Source: Lobosporangium transversale
Lineage: Eukaryota > Mortierellomycota > Mortierellomycetes > Mortierellales > Mortierellaceae
Assembly: GCF_002105155.1 (NCBI RefSeq)
Contig: NW_019028984.1
Location: forward strand, 806,001-870,000
Length of the DNA: 64,000 bases
Direction of reading: 5' to 3'
Positions within the stretch are counted from its first letter, which is position 1. Every line of letters begins with the position of its first letter. The notes under the pieces were generated by a model. That model was not told where the DNA came from. It saw nothing but the letters and a program-made list of their open reading frames with translations, and did not search any database. Below, one piece after another: positions 37,158 to 48,434 of the stretch. A program made the position numbers and the translations under genes.

Positions 37158-39864
37158 CTATGCAAGCACTTTCTTGATATTCTTCCAGATGGACTTTCGT
37201 CTTTCGTTCTTCTCCATCTTTTCGCCATAGGTTTCGTGGATGTTGGCTTCCTCATCGTTATCTTCATTCATCGTAGACGAAGCTGTACTTGAGGACGTAT
37301 CTACAGTCACTACAGTGGTAGAGGTGACGATAGTGGAGGATGAATCTTGGTTTCCAGAAAACATAGAACTGGTGGGTCTACTCTTCAACAAGGTCGACAA
37401 TCTCTTCTGCTTCTTCTCAGTCTTCTCAGAGGAAGCGATCGTCACAGTCGTCATCACTGCGATCACAACTCCTGCAGAAGTTGAAAGATCGACTGGAGAC
37501 TTAGTAGTATCACTAACCAAAGTATTATTCGAGATCTGGCTCTCCTCGGTCAAAGGCAGGGTAGCGATCTCGATAGGTTGGCCTTGCAAGAGAACGACAC
37601 TATCCTCACCATCAGTATCATTGTCATTGGCATTCAGAATTTCCATCTGAGGCTCCACATCCCCAGCAGGTACAGAGTCTTCGATCACAGTTTCTGGGAT
37701 CTGTTCGACAATAATGCTCTCTCCATGTTGGATAGGCTTGATCGCCGTGGTCAGCTTGTGTAGACGACCGCAATTCACCTCGGGCCTACGAATGAGCGTG
37801 GTCGTATCCACTGTCTCCTGAGCCTCGATGCTGTCTTGAGTATCCTGTGTCGTTACAATCGGTTTACCCTCGGAGGCAGACATCACTGCCGCTGTCACTG
37901 TTCCCGGTGCTGACGCTTCTATAACTGCTGCTGGTGCAGACTCGATCTCTTCAATTGCCTTAATGGCCTCCGCCACAGGTTCTTGGGCCCTTTGAACATT
38001 GAACTCTTCCAAGAACATACCGCCCGTGGCTTCGACAGCTGTATTATCCATGGTTTCCGTTTTATGAACGGACTCACTCGCAAGAATGTGCACATCTTTG
38101 CCAGTAGTGGCAATGGTTTCTGACGCCGTTACGTCCTTATTCGTATCGGTGACTATTTGACCATCAAGATGATTGAGGACCCCAACAAAATGCTCGGACA
38201 GATGAGTAGGATCATTGACTTTGAAATAAGGCGCTCCCCACACCCCACCACCGAGCTCACGGATAATCTTGTCATCTTCATCCTCCTCTTCAATTACAGA
38301 TGCTGTAATAGATTCAGTCTTGTTGTTGTTATCTTGAGCTTGGATATTAACAGCAGCCTCAGTAACCTTGATCTCAGATTTGCTCGAGGTCGACTTTCTT
38401 TTGCATTCTTTAGTGGTGGTTTCAGTAACAACGGGAGTGATGAAAGGCTCTTTGGCCGTGACAACTTCTTCCTCTTCATTCTTCTCCTTCTCCACAGCAA
38501 GAGTTGAAGCAGAAGTCTTATTTTGAGCGACAACAAAATGCTGCGGCAAAATCACTGGATCGCTCATTGTAATTTCAGTTGAATCCGACATGTCGCCACT
38601 TAATTGGTGAATTGTCCCATCGACATCCTCGTATTCGCCACTCCTCTCTTTTTCTTGATTGTGCTTGGAGCGTGCGATCTCTTCCATTTCTGGTTCGGGT
38701 ATGACCTTGTTTTGGGCTGCCTCTGTAAGGATAGGAACATTGGAAACCTCCGTTTCGGAACCTTGTTGCACTGGCTGCTTCGATTCCTCCTCTTTCCCAT
38801 CCTCCTCTCTGCTTGTTGTTGCAGAGGCTGTGAGTGCTTCGTTCAGGGAAAGGACATTGTTGAGGTTTCCGGCTTGATCTCTCTCGAGCTGCTGGTCAGG
38901 ATCTGTGACCCAACTGTTGTTATCCAAAACAAACTTGTAAAGAATCCTTTTTTTATCCCTTTTATCGTCGGGATGGCGATACTTCTCAGAAGCTTGTGAT
39001 TGTGGATGAAGTTCTTGCCGCTGCTGCTGCTGTTGCTGATGTCGAACAAACTTACTGAGAGGGATAGATACTTGACCCTCGAAACGACAAGTCTCCAAGT
39101 TGTAGATCAAGGGCTCTGTCCGTTCCCACGAGTTGAATGTACCCGTGACTTGGACAAGTTCTGGTAGAGAGGCTACAGCAGCAGATGATGATGAAGCAGT
39201 AGAACCGGAAGTGATGTCCTTGAAGCTATAAAAGAATTTGACAATAACAGAGCCAGCGGAAGGGCATTCGAGTGTGGCTATGGCACTATTGCTACTATTT
39301 CTGTGGGAGTAACGATGTGATTGGCGGTGAGGATGAGAATGGGCATTAGGATAAGAAGTCTGTTGTTGTTGCTGTTGTTGTTGTTGCCTAAGGTGGCGCT
39401 GGTTTCTATGCTTTTGGTGCAAATGAGGACATTTTGGCTTGACGAATTCGAACGTTGGCGCAGGCTGAAGCGAGATTTTGACGCAGGTTGTTGCAGGGAT
39501 AGATGAATTAGGACTTATCCGGTTAGAGCTCACACTGTTGCTATTACTTCCTCCAGTGCGATGGCCGGTATGGCTAGTGCGAGCATTTGCGTGGGACTCT
39601 CGAGAAGAAAGCACGAGTGATGTTGATCGTGAATAGGATGGGCCCACAGATTGGTCTTCATCGTCAGGCTCGGGGACAGGCCCAAGAAGCAATTGCTGTT
39701 GTTGTTGTTGCTGTTGCTGTTGCTGATCTGAAGAGTCTTTTGGATCTGGTTCAGACGCAGCAGTAAGTGAGAGAGGAAGATAAGGGAGGATAGCCTCAAG
39801 GGTTTGATGTGACTTGACAACAATGGATGGGACAGGCACGAAAACTGAGCAGCTTACAATCTAG

Positions 39865-39905
<41 letters not shown>

Positions 39906-40589
39906 GAAGAGCTGTATTCTGACATCACATGGAACGAACGAACCCTCGAGCGGATCAAATATGAAAAACAAAATAATAGAATTGATCCTTGCAGACGACG
40001 GGGGCGAGATAGTCATGATTAACAAAAAGAATTACCCAGGCCACACAACACTTGTCTGTCATGTCCCAAGCTCAATTGTGCACAAAAGCAAGTGTTCCCG
40101 TTACTTTGCTGAAACATTGAAAAAGAGTCATGGCCCGTCCAAATATGGTAAGCAAAGAAAACAACCAAAAGGAAAAACGAAAGAACCAACTCAGGAGCAA
40201 GGACCAAGCGGAGCACAAACATCAACAAACACAATAATTGAACACAAACAAAACGGGAGAGAAAAATGGAGGGCGTGGCCTTTGGACATGTCCAACAATA
40301 GGCGGCGAGAAGAAATATGGAGGATGAGAACCAATAGAACATCAATGTATCTGTTTTGATCCCTTCTCATCCCATACACTGCCTGACACATGTTCAAACA
40401 CACACGAACCATGGTCCATGGCCAAATCACCGGAAATAACAAATAGGAATAAATGAAGTTGTATAATAAATATTTAAATCAAAGCGTTACCTGAATGTTC
40501 CCCAAATAGAGCAGAATCTGGATCTGTGTGGTCAGCATGCTTGTTTGATTTCTGCTCTTTAGGATTTGGACTTGTTTGTCTGGGCTGGG
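37158..40589 (-). CDS. CBM48/AMPK-beta-type glycogen-binding domain protein (Mdg1/Crp1-like), 5' end unresolved
   Basis: A large, mostly disordered protein carrying a carbohydrate-binding module of the AMPK-beta class. Two exons can be joined on the minus strand: 40491-40589 (acceptor TAG, donor GTAACG) and 37158-39844, with the join giving a Val codon (HS-VFVPVPS). At least one upstream exon with the start is missing from the model. The module reads VIVKFFYSF, then LVQVTGTFNSWERTEPL, FEGQVSIPL and YKFVLDNNSWVTDP, the classic strand order with W-x-x-x-x-P-L. A Gln-rich insertion interrupts it. The N-terminal part has poly-Gln tracts, and the C-terminal 550 residues are Glu/Thr/Ser/Val-rich. 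It ends with a basic patch, MEKNERRKSIWKNIKKVL. The relation to Mdg1/Crp1 is by domain only. Confidence 0.72.
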
Positions 40590-42450
40590 CTACGCGCGTG
40601 GGGAATAGAAAAATGAGGATGAATAAAGAACTATTGACAATAAATAACGATGGTATATGTCTTCGAAGGAACAAACTATGTTGCAAAATGATATCAAAAA
40701 AGTATCAAACAGGCGAGAGCAATTCGTTTAGTTTTTTTGTAAGAGCATTCAATAATAGACCATCGAATGTAGAGGTCAGATCAAGAAACAACAATATAGA
40801 AATAAAAAAATAAAAAAAAAAAAAGGAGTTAAGATTCTTGGAGATTTGAGCGATGTAGCTATCTAATATTGAACGCACGATTTGTCAAGGGTTGGAGAAA
40901 GAGGATGATATCAAATAAAAAGCATTTGTCTTGAAGAATTTTGATATTTTGTCATCACAAAGAATCAAGAAGGGGTAGGCTAATTACAGTGATGAATAGA
41001 AAATAAAAAAAATGAGTAATGGGAAGAAGAGCAACCTGGAGCACTGAAAAGGAGAAGAAAAACAAAAGGAGAAAGGGGAAGAAGAGCGCCTTTTCTGTTG
41101 TTGACTGGTAATAACGATTCACGCTTTTGGCTTTGACCATGGTGGGCGACCAATGCGTTATCGATAGCTATCAGGTCTAATGGATTCTAAGGATGGTATG
41201 CGTGGCGTGGCGTGGCATGGACCTTATCATACTGTACATACTGTTAGGCCAACTGAACTAAAGTAAGAAAGAACACGAACCGCCTTGAGTCAAGTCAATT
41301 GGGGTTGAATCGAATGTTGTGCACCAATAGGGCACGGATGCAGGGAAAATGCCCTTTTTTTACTTCTCTTGTCATATGAAACGAACAAAGAGGGACTTCG
41401 CTGCACCATTTAACATTCATCTTACTATCTAACCGAAAAACAATACACAAGCTCAAAGAAACACAGGGAAAACATGCTGCAGCAAAAAGAGGTACCCATC
41501 TCTGTCCTGCCACTTTTTCCTTTGCATGTTAAGATGCACTTAAACAGCATCTACCTCACATCAACACATTTGTACACTGTACACACCATGCACATCATGC
41601 ACACGCGCATACTTTATCTCTCCACGACTCCCTCCACTCTTTTCTAATCAGAGCAGAAGGATACATTTGAATGCTTGTTCACTTCAAAGCAAAACGCAAA
41701 AAAAATTACACAATCACGAAGATTTTCCTCTTGTGTACAAAGTCCATCGTAAACAATTTGTTCGTCAATGTGCTATCATTATTATTGTGATGCAAGACAA
41801 GTTGTCGTTATTCCTTTTCCCTTTGTTTGCACCACAGTCTAGTCCTTGTTCCGATAGCGTGAGTAAGAAACAATAAAAAAAAAGATAGTGCGAGGAAGAA
41901 GGAAGGAAGAGAGAAAGAAAAGAAAAAGAAACTAAGAGGCTATTAGGTTTACTAACCACATCAATGTCATAATGCGATGAAAACCCGGGAGAAACGAGAC
42001 CGAAGCGATTTATAAAAACATGTATCAAGATATGAACAAATAGAAAAAACAAAATGAGAAAAAGGAGAACAGACTATGGAAAAGTTGATTTGCCTATCGT
42101 CATGATTTCTTCGGGAAGGATGTTTCTCACCTGTCTAGTAAGAAGCAATATTTATTTCTTCTTTGACATCCTCTTCTCCCCTTGTCGAATGTTGTCCTTT
42201 CGATTGACTTTTTTTTTTCAATCGGTTCGTACAAACACGATGGGGTAGAAGATGGAGAGACCGACCGGGTAGAAAATTCTAAAATAAGGTGGACAGAGCA
42301 TGGCTTACAATTTTTTTCTTTTTTTTCTTTTGTTCCACCCACATGCTTAGGTCTACATACTTTTCGACAAACAAATGGTGAGAGAAAAAAAAATTGCGGG
42401 AGGCACATTCTGTCGGACTCAATCTCTGTTTTGCTTTAAAAATAAAAAAA
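40590..42450. other. Non-coding stretch upstream of CBM48 gene
   Basis: Should contain the missing 5' exon and promoter of the CBM48 gene. An ATG at 41140 on the minus strand (MVKAKSVNRYYQ) is one candidate, but I see no donor in the needed phase. A GGCGT tandem is present near 41202-41216. Otherwise nothing is supported. Confidence 0.3.
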
Positions 42451-42499
42451 TAAAAAGTTGGATTTATCCATCTGTCACAGTTCAATTTTACCACAAGGG

Positions 42500-43437
42500 C
42501 GTAAAAAAAAAGTAGAGGATCCAAGCATACGTCTGGACTGTTCGCTTTGCAACCTTGTTGATGTTGCGCCATCCTTGGCATGCATCGCACCTGTAAGAAA
42601 GGTCTATCAAACAGAAGATTTGTTTAATATGCCCTTAATGGTTCATTTGTAGCCAAGCCTGTGTTTTTTCTTACACATGTGCATGCTGCACCATGCAGCG
42701 AAGGTTTAGGTCCATCTGCACTGACCTCGAATTTCTTGTCCCTGAATAGCCCTATCATCAAAATTTACTGCTTCTCTTTGTTCTCTTTTCCGTTTTCCAG
42801 GGCACAAATTAATATAGAAGATATAATAAAAATAAATGTCAATCGAAGCTCCTTTAATCCGTTTTTTTATTCCATGAGACCTACTTCCTTAGTTTCTATT
42901 TCTTTCTTTAACATGTGCTTTTCATTATTAAAGGCATGTAAGGGAAGAGAAGTACATCAATGTGGTCAGGTCTGATAGAATACCACATCTTTAGTTCTCT
43001 CCTTTCTCTTTGATAATAGTGCAGAGGGAAAACCCTGTTAATGAATAACCGATTGGCTAATGGGTCCTGCTGAAGATATCACTATGCAGAGGAATCTTCA
43101 TCCTTGTTTTCCTTCTTTTTTTATCTTGATATTTATTCGGGTCAGTAAAGTATTATTTTCAGAGGAAGCGCGAACACTGGGAAAAAATCAGCAGGTAGAG
43201 TTTAAGAATCTGTTGCTTGCGCATCTCAACAATAAATAAGATTCGGCTTTCTATAAAAATAAAAATAAAAAAAAGCTTGGCATAATTGTATTTTTTCTTA
43301 GCTTCATGTTACCAAAGGTGACAATGCTGTGATCTCAGTACATATTCATTATCAGAAGAAGGGTTTTTTTGACGCCAGGAAAGACTGCTTAAAGAAGTTG
43401 GATCCCCATTGCATTGGTCAAATGAAAAACTCCTAAA
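42500..43437 (+). other. Possible remnant gene: scattered exon-like pieces
   Basis: Three + strand pieces read like protein and sit between splice-like signals. They lie at 42515-42590 (EDPSIRLDCSLCN then VDVAPSLACIA), 43162-43193 (EARTLGKNQQ, between TCAG and GTAGAG) and 43302-43437 (after TTAG; VTKGDNAVISVHIHYQKKG and DARKDCLKKLDPHC, then a stop). The last two join in frame. No start or family is recognised. This may be the tail of an unrecognised gene or an old transposase relic. Confidence 0.3.
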
Positions 43438-45577
43438 AAAAAAGGCGGGCGACCGTGCATTTAGCTCGTTTTAGGCTTGACCATGAAGCCTCTTGGTATG
43501 GCGACACATCTCTGCGGTACCCTTGTTGTTGGAAGAATGCATAGAGCACTTGTTATGGATATGATCCAGGATCGATCATTGTCCAAGTTGTCAAGGTTTT
43601 CTTTTTTATTCTACTTATTGAATTATCAAGGCCTTTCACTATCGATGATATCTGAGCGGGGATAGCATTGTATGTGTTTGGACTATTTATGCTAACAAAG
43701 ATGGTGGGATAAATGATTGTCTATCTAAGCTTTCAGCCTCCTTAAGATCCATTTTGTGCGGCAATCAGAGAAACTTACCGCCTCGAAGCCATAACGGGCC
43801 ATACTCGCTGCGATTTACTCTCTCGAGCTTGCGTGACTCAATTTAGTAAGGTCGAAACAGCAACTTCTCGATTGTGAGTCGTAGAGGCTTTGCCAGTAGA
43901 CAAACAAAGCAACCTGACCGTTATTTTTTTCTCTTGTTAAAACTGACGAATTTTTTAGCCCATAATTTTTTTTTATTTTTTATTTTTTTGATAATAAGAA
44001 CCCACAAGGCCTCTAGCCTAAACGTACTTGAGGCCATCAAATGAACTACTAAAAGTGAACCTGGCAAAGAAAACCAACCTGACGAGTGGGCGACTTGTGA
44101 GAATGGGCGCGTCACGTGCCTCTAATGTCGCCTTTGAAGCCCTTATTGTGAAGTGTAAGACCATCCCTCTGCCAGGCCCACTAACAAGGAACATGAGAAA
44201 ACTAAGCCCGAAGAGCTCGATCATGGCATTAAAAGCCTTAGTAAAGCACTACTATACATGTTGATCTCCCATGTGGGAGCCAGAGAGAGCAGGACCAAAT
44301 CAATCAGTAGAAGAAATATTCAAGATTGTAAAATTTTAACTACAGTGACATCGGCAGCTTTCAGGATGCTGAAAATAATCTACTCAACCGCGCCACGGCC
44401 AATCACTTGGACGACTCGAATGCATCATAAAGTCATTTTTCTAACCAGTGAACGAACTAAAACGACACAATAAAAAATGGTCGAAAGCTTCAATGCTTAA
44501 CATTTCCCCAGATGGAGTGCTTGTCATGGTGTGTGAGCGAAAATGAATACTGTGCTAGAAATGCTTCGCCCGGATTCCAGATTGTTCCTTACAGCATAGA
44601 TAAAGTTTTGCTTATAGTTTTAGCTCTGTACTTCCTGAGGATAAAGCTTTCAGGCCTACTTCATATATTACTACCATAGCATTTGTATCGCAACTCAGGT
44701 TGGCTTTGGCCGAAACACTTGAGCCAAACATGAATTGTTAAGCCTAGGAATTTTTATAACAATGTAAATTTGATCGGCATGATGTGCACAGACGTATTTA
44801 CTTTCCTCATTTCACGTCGTTTATTCTTTTTCACCCGAATTTTTTCTCACATACTTTTTTTTTACAATCGGTTCTCACCAGATCGTGAGGCTATATATTT
44901 TTTTTTAATGACGAGGGCCCACGAGGTCATCTAGGATTACTTTTTTTTTTTTTGATAACAAGGACCCACGAGGTCATGTAGGATTTATTTAGATGTTAGC
45001 TCTATAAATGGGTTGCCCCATTACTGGGGTCGCAAATAAAGCGGTATCCAATAATCGACCGAAGCCGCATCGTCATACTGCCACAGTACTACATCCTGTT
45101 CATAAACCACGTCAGCATTGAGTAGACTTCCTTGGTACCAGAGGACCTGTGGCACGGCTCTACTCCCTACTTGGCCTGTTGTGCGCGAAGGTCATCCTTT
45201 AGCCGCTGTCCTCAATCACCAAAAATTTACAGCTTTCCAGGCGCTCCATAATCGCCAATTCCACCTGCTGCCGGTAGCTTGCCGCCACTCGCCGGTCTGC
45301 CTCAGTCCTGATCGCCTTCACATCTGCTGTTCGTCGTTGTCCCTGGTGAGAGCCAAAGAATTCACCTCTGCTACGTCTGTGCCTCCCAACACAGTTGCGT
45401 CCCCTGGCGCGTTTGCTCACAGAGGTGATACCATTGTCTCTTTCCCAGTTGACGGTGACTTTGCAGCGTCTATTCCAGATTTCAGTCCTGCCGAGTTCCT
45501 CGATTGACTTGACAAAGCGGCAAACAATGTACCTTGAGATCGATGCTGTGGTTCTGAAGATCGTTTTTTTTTTTTTT

Positions 45578-45609
<32 letters not shown>

Positions 45610-45860
45610 CCTGTTAACAAGAACCCACAGAGGTGAGGAATTTTATTTCATAATCTCGCTCTAAAGTAATGATATCGCCCTCAACTATGAAACAAGCGAA
45701 ACTCTCAAAGTTCGCACGGCATGGCTGTGAAGAGCCAATTCGTATCCATGTTTTTCTCTACCAATGTACACCGTGATCGGTACTCGAAGTCCATCCTTCC
45801 GATGTGGCCTGTTGCGCCCGTGAAAAGCCGCGGAGGCTGGCGTGCCGACTCTAGCTAAGG
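43438..45860. repeat. Repeat-rich stretch with oligo-T-led retroposon-like ends
   Basis: No gene is supported. At least three sites share an oligo-T run followed by a related motif: near 43970 (GATAATAAGAACCCACAAGG), near 44941 (GATAACAAGGACCCACGAGG) and near 45600 (GTTAACAAGAACCCACAGAG). A further GGGCCCACGAGGTCAT copy is at 44913. On the minus strand these are elements ending TTGTTATC plus oligo-A. Also, a GGCCTGTTGTGCGCG-like block near 45173 recurs in diverged form near 45804. Confidence 0.5.
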
Positions 45861-46316
45861 ACGACTTTTAATTTTTTCTATTCGATCAAATCCACTGGCA
45901 TGTGGACCCAAATCTTGCGGGATTGGTCTGAAATTTCTACTTTGGACTCCGTCAAACTTTGTGATCATCGCTGTCCTAGTCAAGTGGGTGGATGGGGGGA
46001 TGTGCTGCCAGATGTACCGCTGGTTCGGCTGGGGGGTGGAATATAAACCTAAGACATGTGGCCAGCCAGGCGACTTAGGGTAGTGCACCCACGATCTTAG
46101 CCTTAGCGGAGAACACTAGGCTGTCTCGGAGAGAAAGTATAAAAACTCAAGCAAATCCCTGACCTGGCACATGTTTGCTTCACTTTATGTGCCTTAACCA
46201 GGACTCGAACCCGGCCCCTGGGCTAGACAGGAGGATGCCCTGACGAGTATACTACTCAGCCATTGGGCTCTTAACAATGACCCACGACGCCAGAGTTTTT
46301 TTTTTTTTTTTTTTTT
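45861..46316 (-). mobile_element. Candidate tRNA-derived SINE
   Basis: The minus strand shows a Pol III-type split promoter: an A box TGGCTGAGTAGT (46251-46262) and a B box GGTTCGAGTCC (46201-46211) at tRNA-like spacing. There is a good T-stem, but the acceptor stem does not close and U33 is missing, so it is not a working tRNA. Downstream on the minus strand comes an unrelated body of about 330 bases that ends in an A-rich tail near 45866. An oligo-A run (T run at 46295-46318 on +) lies just upstream. The layout fits a tRNA-headed SINE; its 5' and 3' boundaries are approximate. Confidence 0.5.
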
Positions 46317-46400
46317 TTATACAAAAGCTGGATTAGTCACGTGGTGAACAGTCTCTTGATACAAGTATTATATAAAATACTACAGGCGACCAGAATCGTC

Positions 46401-46472
46401 GCAGGATTAGCTCAGTGGTAGAGCAGCCGACTGCAGATCGGCAGGTCTCCGGTTCAAACCCGGAATTCTGCT
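46401..46472 (+). tRNA. tRNA-Cys (GCA)
   Basis: A 72-nt intact cloverleaf without intron. The acceptor GCAGGAT pairs with ATTCTGC (one G-T pair). The D-arm is GCTCAGTGGTAGAGC. The anticodon stem GCCGA/TCGGC closes the loop CTGCAGA, giving anticodon GCA. The T-arm is TCCGG TTCAAAC CCGGA. The discriminator base is T, followed at once by a T-run terminator (46473-46476). It sits in the repeat-rich zone beside a SINE-like tRNA relic and 41 bp upstream of the MITE duplication. Confidence 0.95.
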
Positions 46473-46522
46473 TTTTAGTATGAAGTTATTTGCATGGCCC
46501 TGTACTCACCTTATTTGCACGG

Positions 46523-47163
46523 GGATTAATCTATTTGGCAGCCCATACCAAATATAGTAATTTTTGCCTCTATTTGGCAGCCTACTTCTGGGGGCTGCCA
46601 CCTAACTTCGCACTCTTGGGTGGCAGCTGGGCTGCCAAATACATTACTTTTTTTTTTTTTTTTTTTTTGATAACAGGGTCATAACATCAGTGGTAAAACA
46701 GGCAGCGTTCTGTGGATACATTGCCTTGCACAGCTAATGCCGCCGGAGGTACTAAGGGCAGCGGCGATGACATCTTCACAAAACAGCCTTCAATGTACAC
46801 GGTTAGGGAATGATTTATTGAAGACGTCTAGGTAGCAGGTGAGACGCGTTTGCTCCGAGCGAAAACCTCTCATAGGCATTGATCTCCAAATGGCACCTCC
46901 AAAATTGTATGAGCGACCTACTTGAAAAAAAAAAAAAAAAAAAAGTCATTAGTTTTCTAAATGAGACAAGACAATGTCACTACACATAACTATGACGTAG
47001 AAGACGGGAGCTTTATTAATTTGAAGTATGAGCGTTATATATATATACGGTTCCTAGGAATGAAAAAAAAAATAGTTAGAGGCCAAATAACGCTGGGTGG
47101 GCTGCCAAAGAGAGTCTTGAAAGTTGACTATATTTGGCAATGGGCTGCCAAATAGACTAATCC
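46523..47163. mobile_element. MULE-like MITE, 641 bp, family A copy 2
   Basis: The ends are inverted repeats with the core AATCTATTTGGCAGCCC (right end with one change). They are flanked by a perfect 9-bp direct repeat TTTGCACGG at 46514-46522 and 47164-47172. The core recurs inside near 46572-46583, 46625-46642 and 47094-47104, in both orientations. The core matches family A copy 1 at 2648 except for two GRC/ART-type changes (GACAACCC versus GGCAGCCC), so the copies are subfamilies. It carries an oligo-T run and no real ORF. Confidence 0.88.
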
Positions 47164-47454
47164 TTTGCACGGGGTCTTTATTTCATCTACAAGCGCCAAC
47201 GTGTATCCTACAGATTACATGATTGTAGCTTTTTATTTCGAAGGAAATAAGCGAAGGTGTAAGTCTCGGTGTGGAATTATTATTTCTGTTGGAAGTTACA
47301 GTGCCGTAGGAGCTGCGATACTCATCGCGCTCTGCTGCAATATTATGATAAAAAAAATTAATATGCTAAAAAGGTTAGCAGTAGAAATTAGTGGCAATAA
47401 CGCACCACACATAGACGCGATAAATCCTTGATATGAAGTTTTTAGAACGAACCT

Positions 47455-47602
47455 TTGTCATCCTACAGATAAATACATAGTTGCCTGGTATAAGTCCCTC
47501 TACCAGAAAATGAATAAATATCCCATGGGTGTGGTGTGTGGACCGATATCTTATTCTCATTTACTTTTCTACTGCTTACTATCTACAAAATATTTTTCAC
47601 AC
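47455..47602. repeat. Terminal fragment of long-TIR element family B
   Basis: Matches the right terminus of the 59902-61079 element: CTCTACCAGAAAATGAATAA, then CCCATGGGTGTGGTGTGTGG, ATCTTATTCTCATTTAC, and an AAAATATTTTTCA end. I see no partner end nearby, so it is a solo or truncated copy. Confidence 0.65.
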
Positions 47603-48434
47603 TCTATTCCGCTCGACAGTCACCCGAAAGAAAGTCTGGTCAAAGTGGGTTATTTATTATTTTTTTTATTTTGAATCTCTGACAAACAGCTCATTTGTGA
47701 CATACAAAAACGCTTCACCAACCAAGATGGAAATTTACGCTTTTATTAATGAGGCCAATGTGGATAATCAGTGAAGTTTTTGGGCAGTACATGCTGAGTG
47801 AAAACGGCAAGAAATAGGATTGAAGACAGTGCTTCTCTTCATAACCATTTCAAAATTTTATTTTTTTGATCAAATTTTCTTTTAGATGACTGTACAATAT
47901 GAAGCTAATCCCTAGACGCAGTGAGCATCTACATGTGCTGCTGAGTATGCGACACTGCGTGCTAAAGACGACCCAAGGCAAGTTCTGGCTATTATTGGTG
48001 AAAAACCAACCCTGATTGAACATGATAGGACATGAGCAGTTGAAGCAATTGAAGGTGTTGAAATGGCTCTGATGGATCGCTAGACTCAATGGAAGGAGTT
48101 CAGCGAATGTGCCAACATTAGTCAAGATTAGACATAACTCATAGGCTTTGAGAAAACAATATGAAGGCGAAGATCGTGGCGTTAGAACACAAGTGAATGA
48201 GTGAAACTTATGGTGAAGAATCAAAGAAGTTTAAAGTAGCTGCAGGAAGTTCAACCAGCTTTGCAATAAACTGAGTATAGATCACCTCATACATTTAGAT
48301 GTGATAGCAGGGAGGAGAGAAGGAATGGACATTACTACCAGAAGGTAGTATTATGGAGCGCTTTAATAGTCCTGCGTCTATTGACATAGGGAGAAAACTA
48401 GTATATCTGCATATCACATGAGCTTTTTGCCTCA
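47603..48434. other. Intergenic region upstream of the Cys/His-repeat gene's 3' end
   Basis: No supported gene. The minus-strand frame at 47850-48224 has scattered Cys but no recognisable domain, and the rest is AT-rich. Confidence 0.35.

Noticed and set aside
39837-39839. GTG as start codon of the CBM48 gene
   Set aside because: It is only the first in-frame candidate after an intron; a GTAACG donor/TTTTCGTG acceptor join to an upstream exon at 40491-40589 explains it better.
46193-46269. Second tRNA gene on the minus strand
   Set aside because: A and B boxes are good, but the acceptor stem does not pair and the anticodon loop lacks U33, so I treat it as a SINE head.
46961-47155. 64-residue ORF inside MITE copy 2
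   Set aside because: Ends in the inverted repeat itself and has no recognisable features; MITEs of this type are non-coding.
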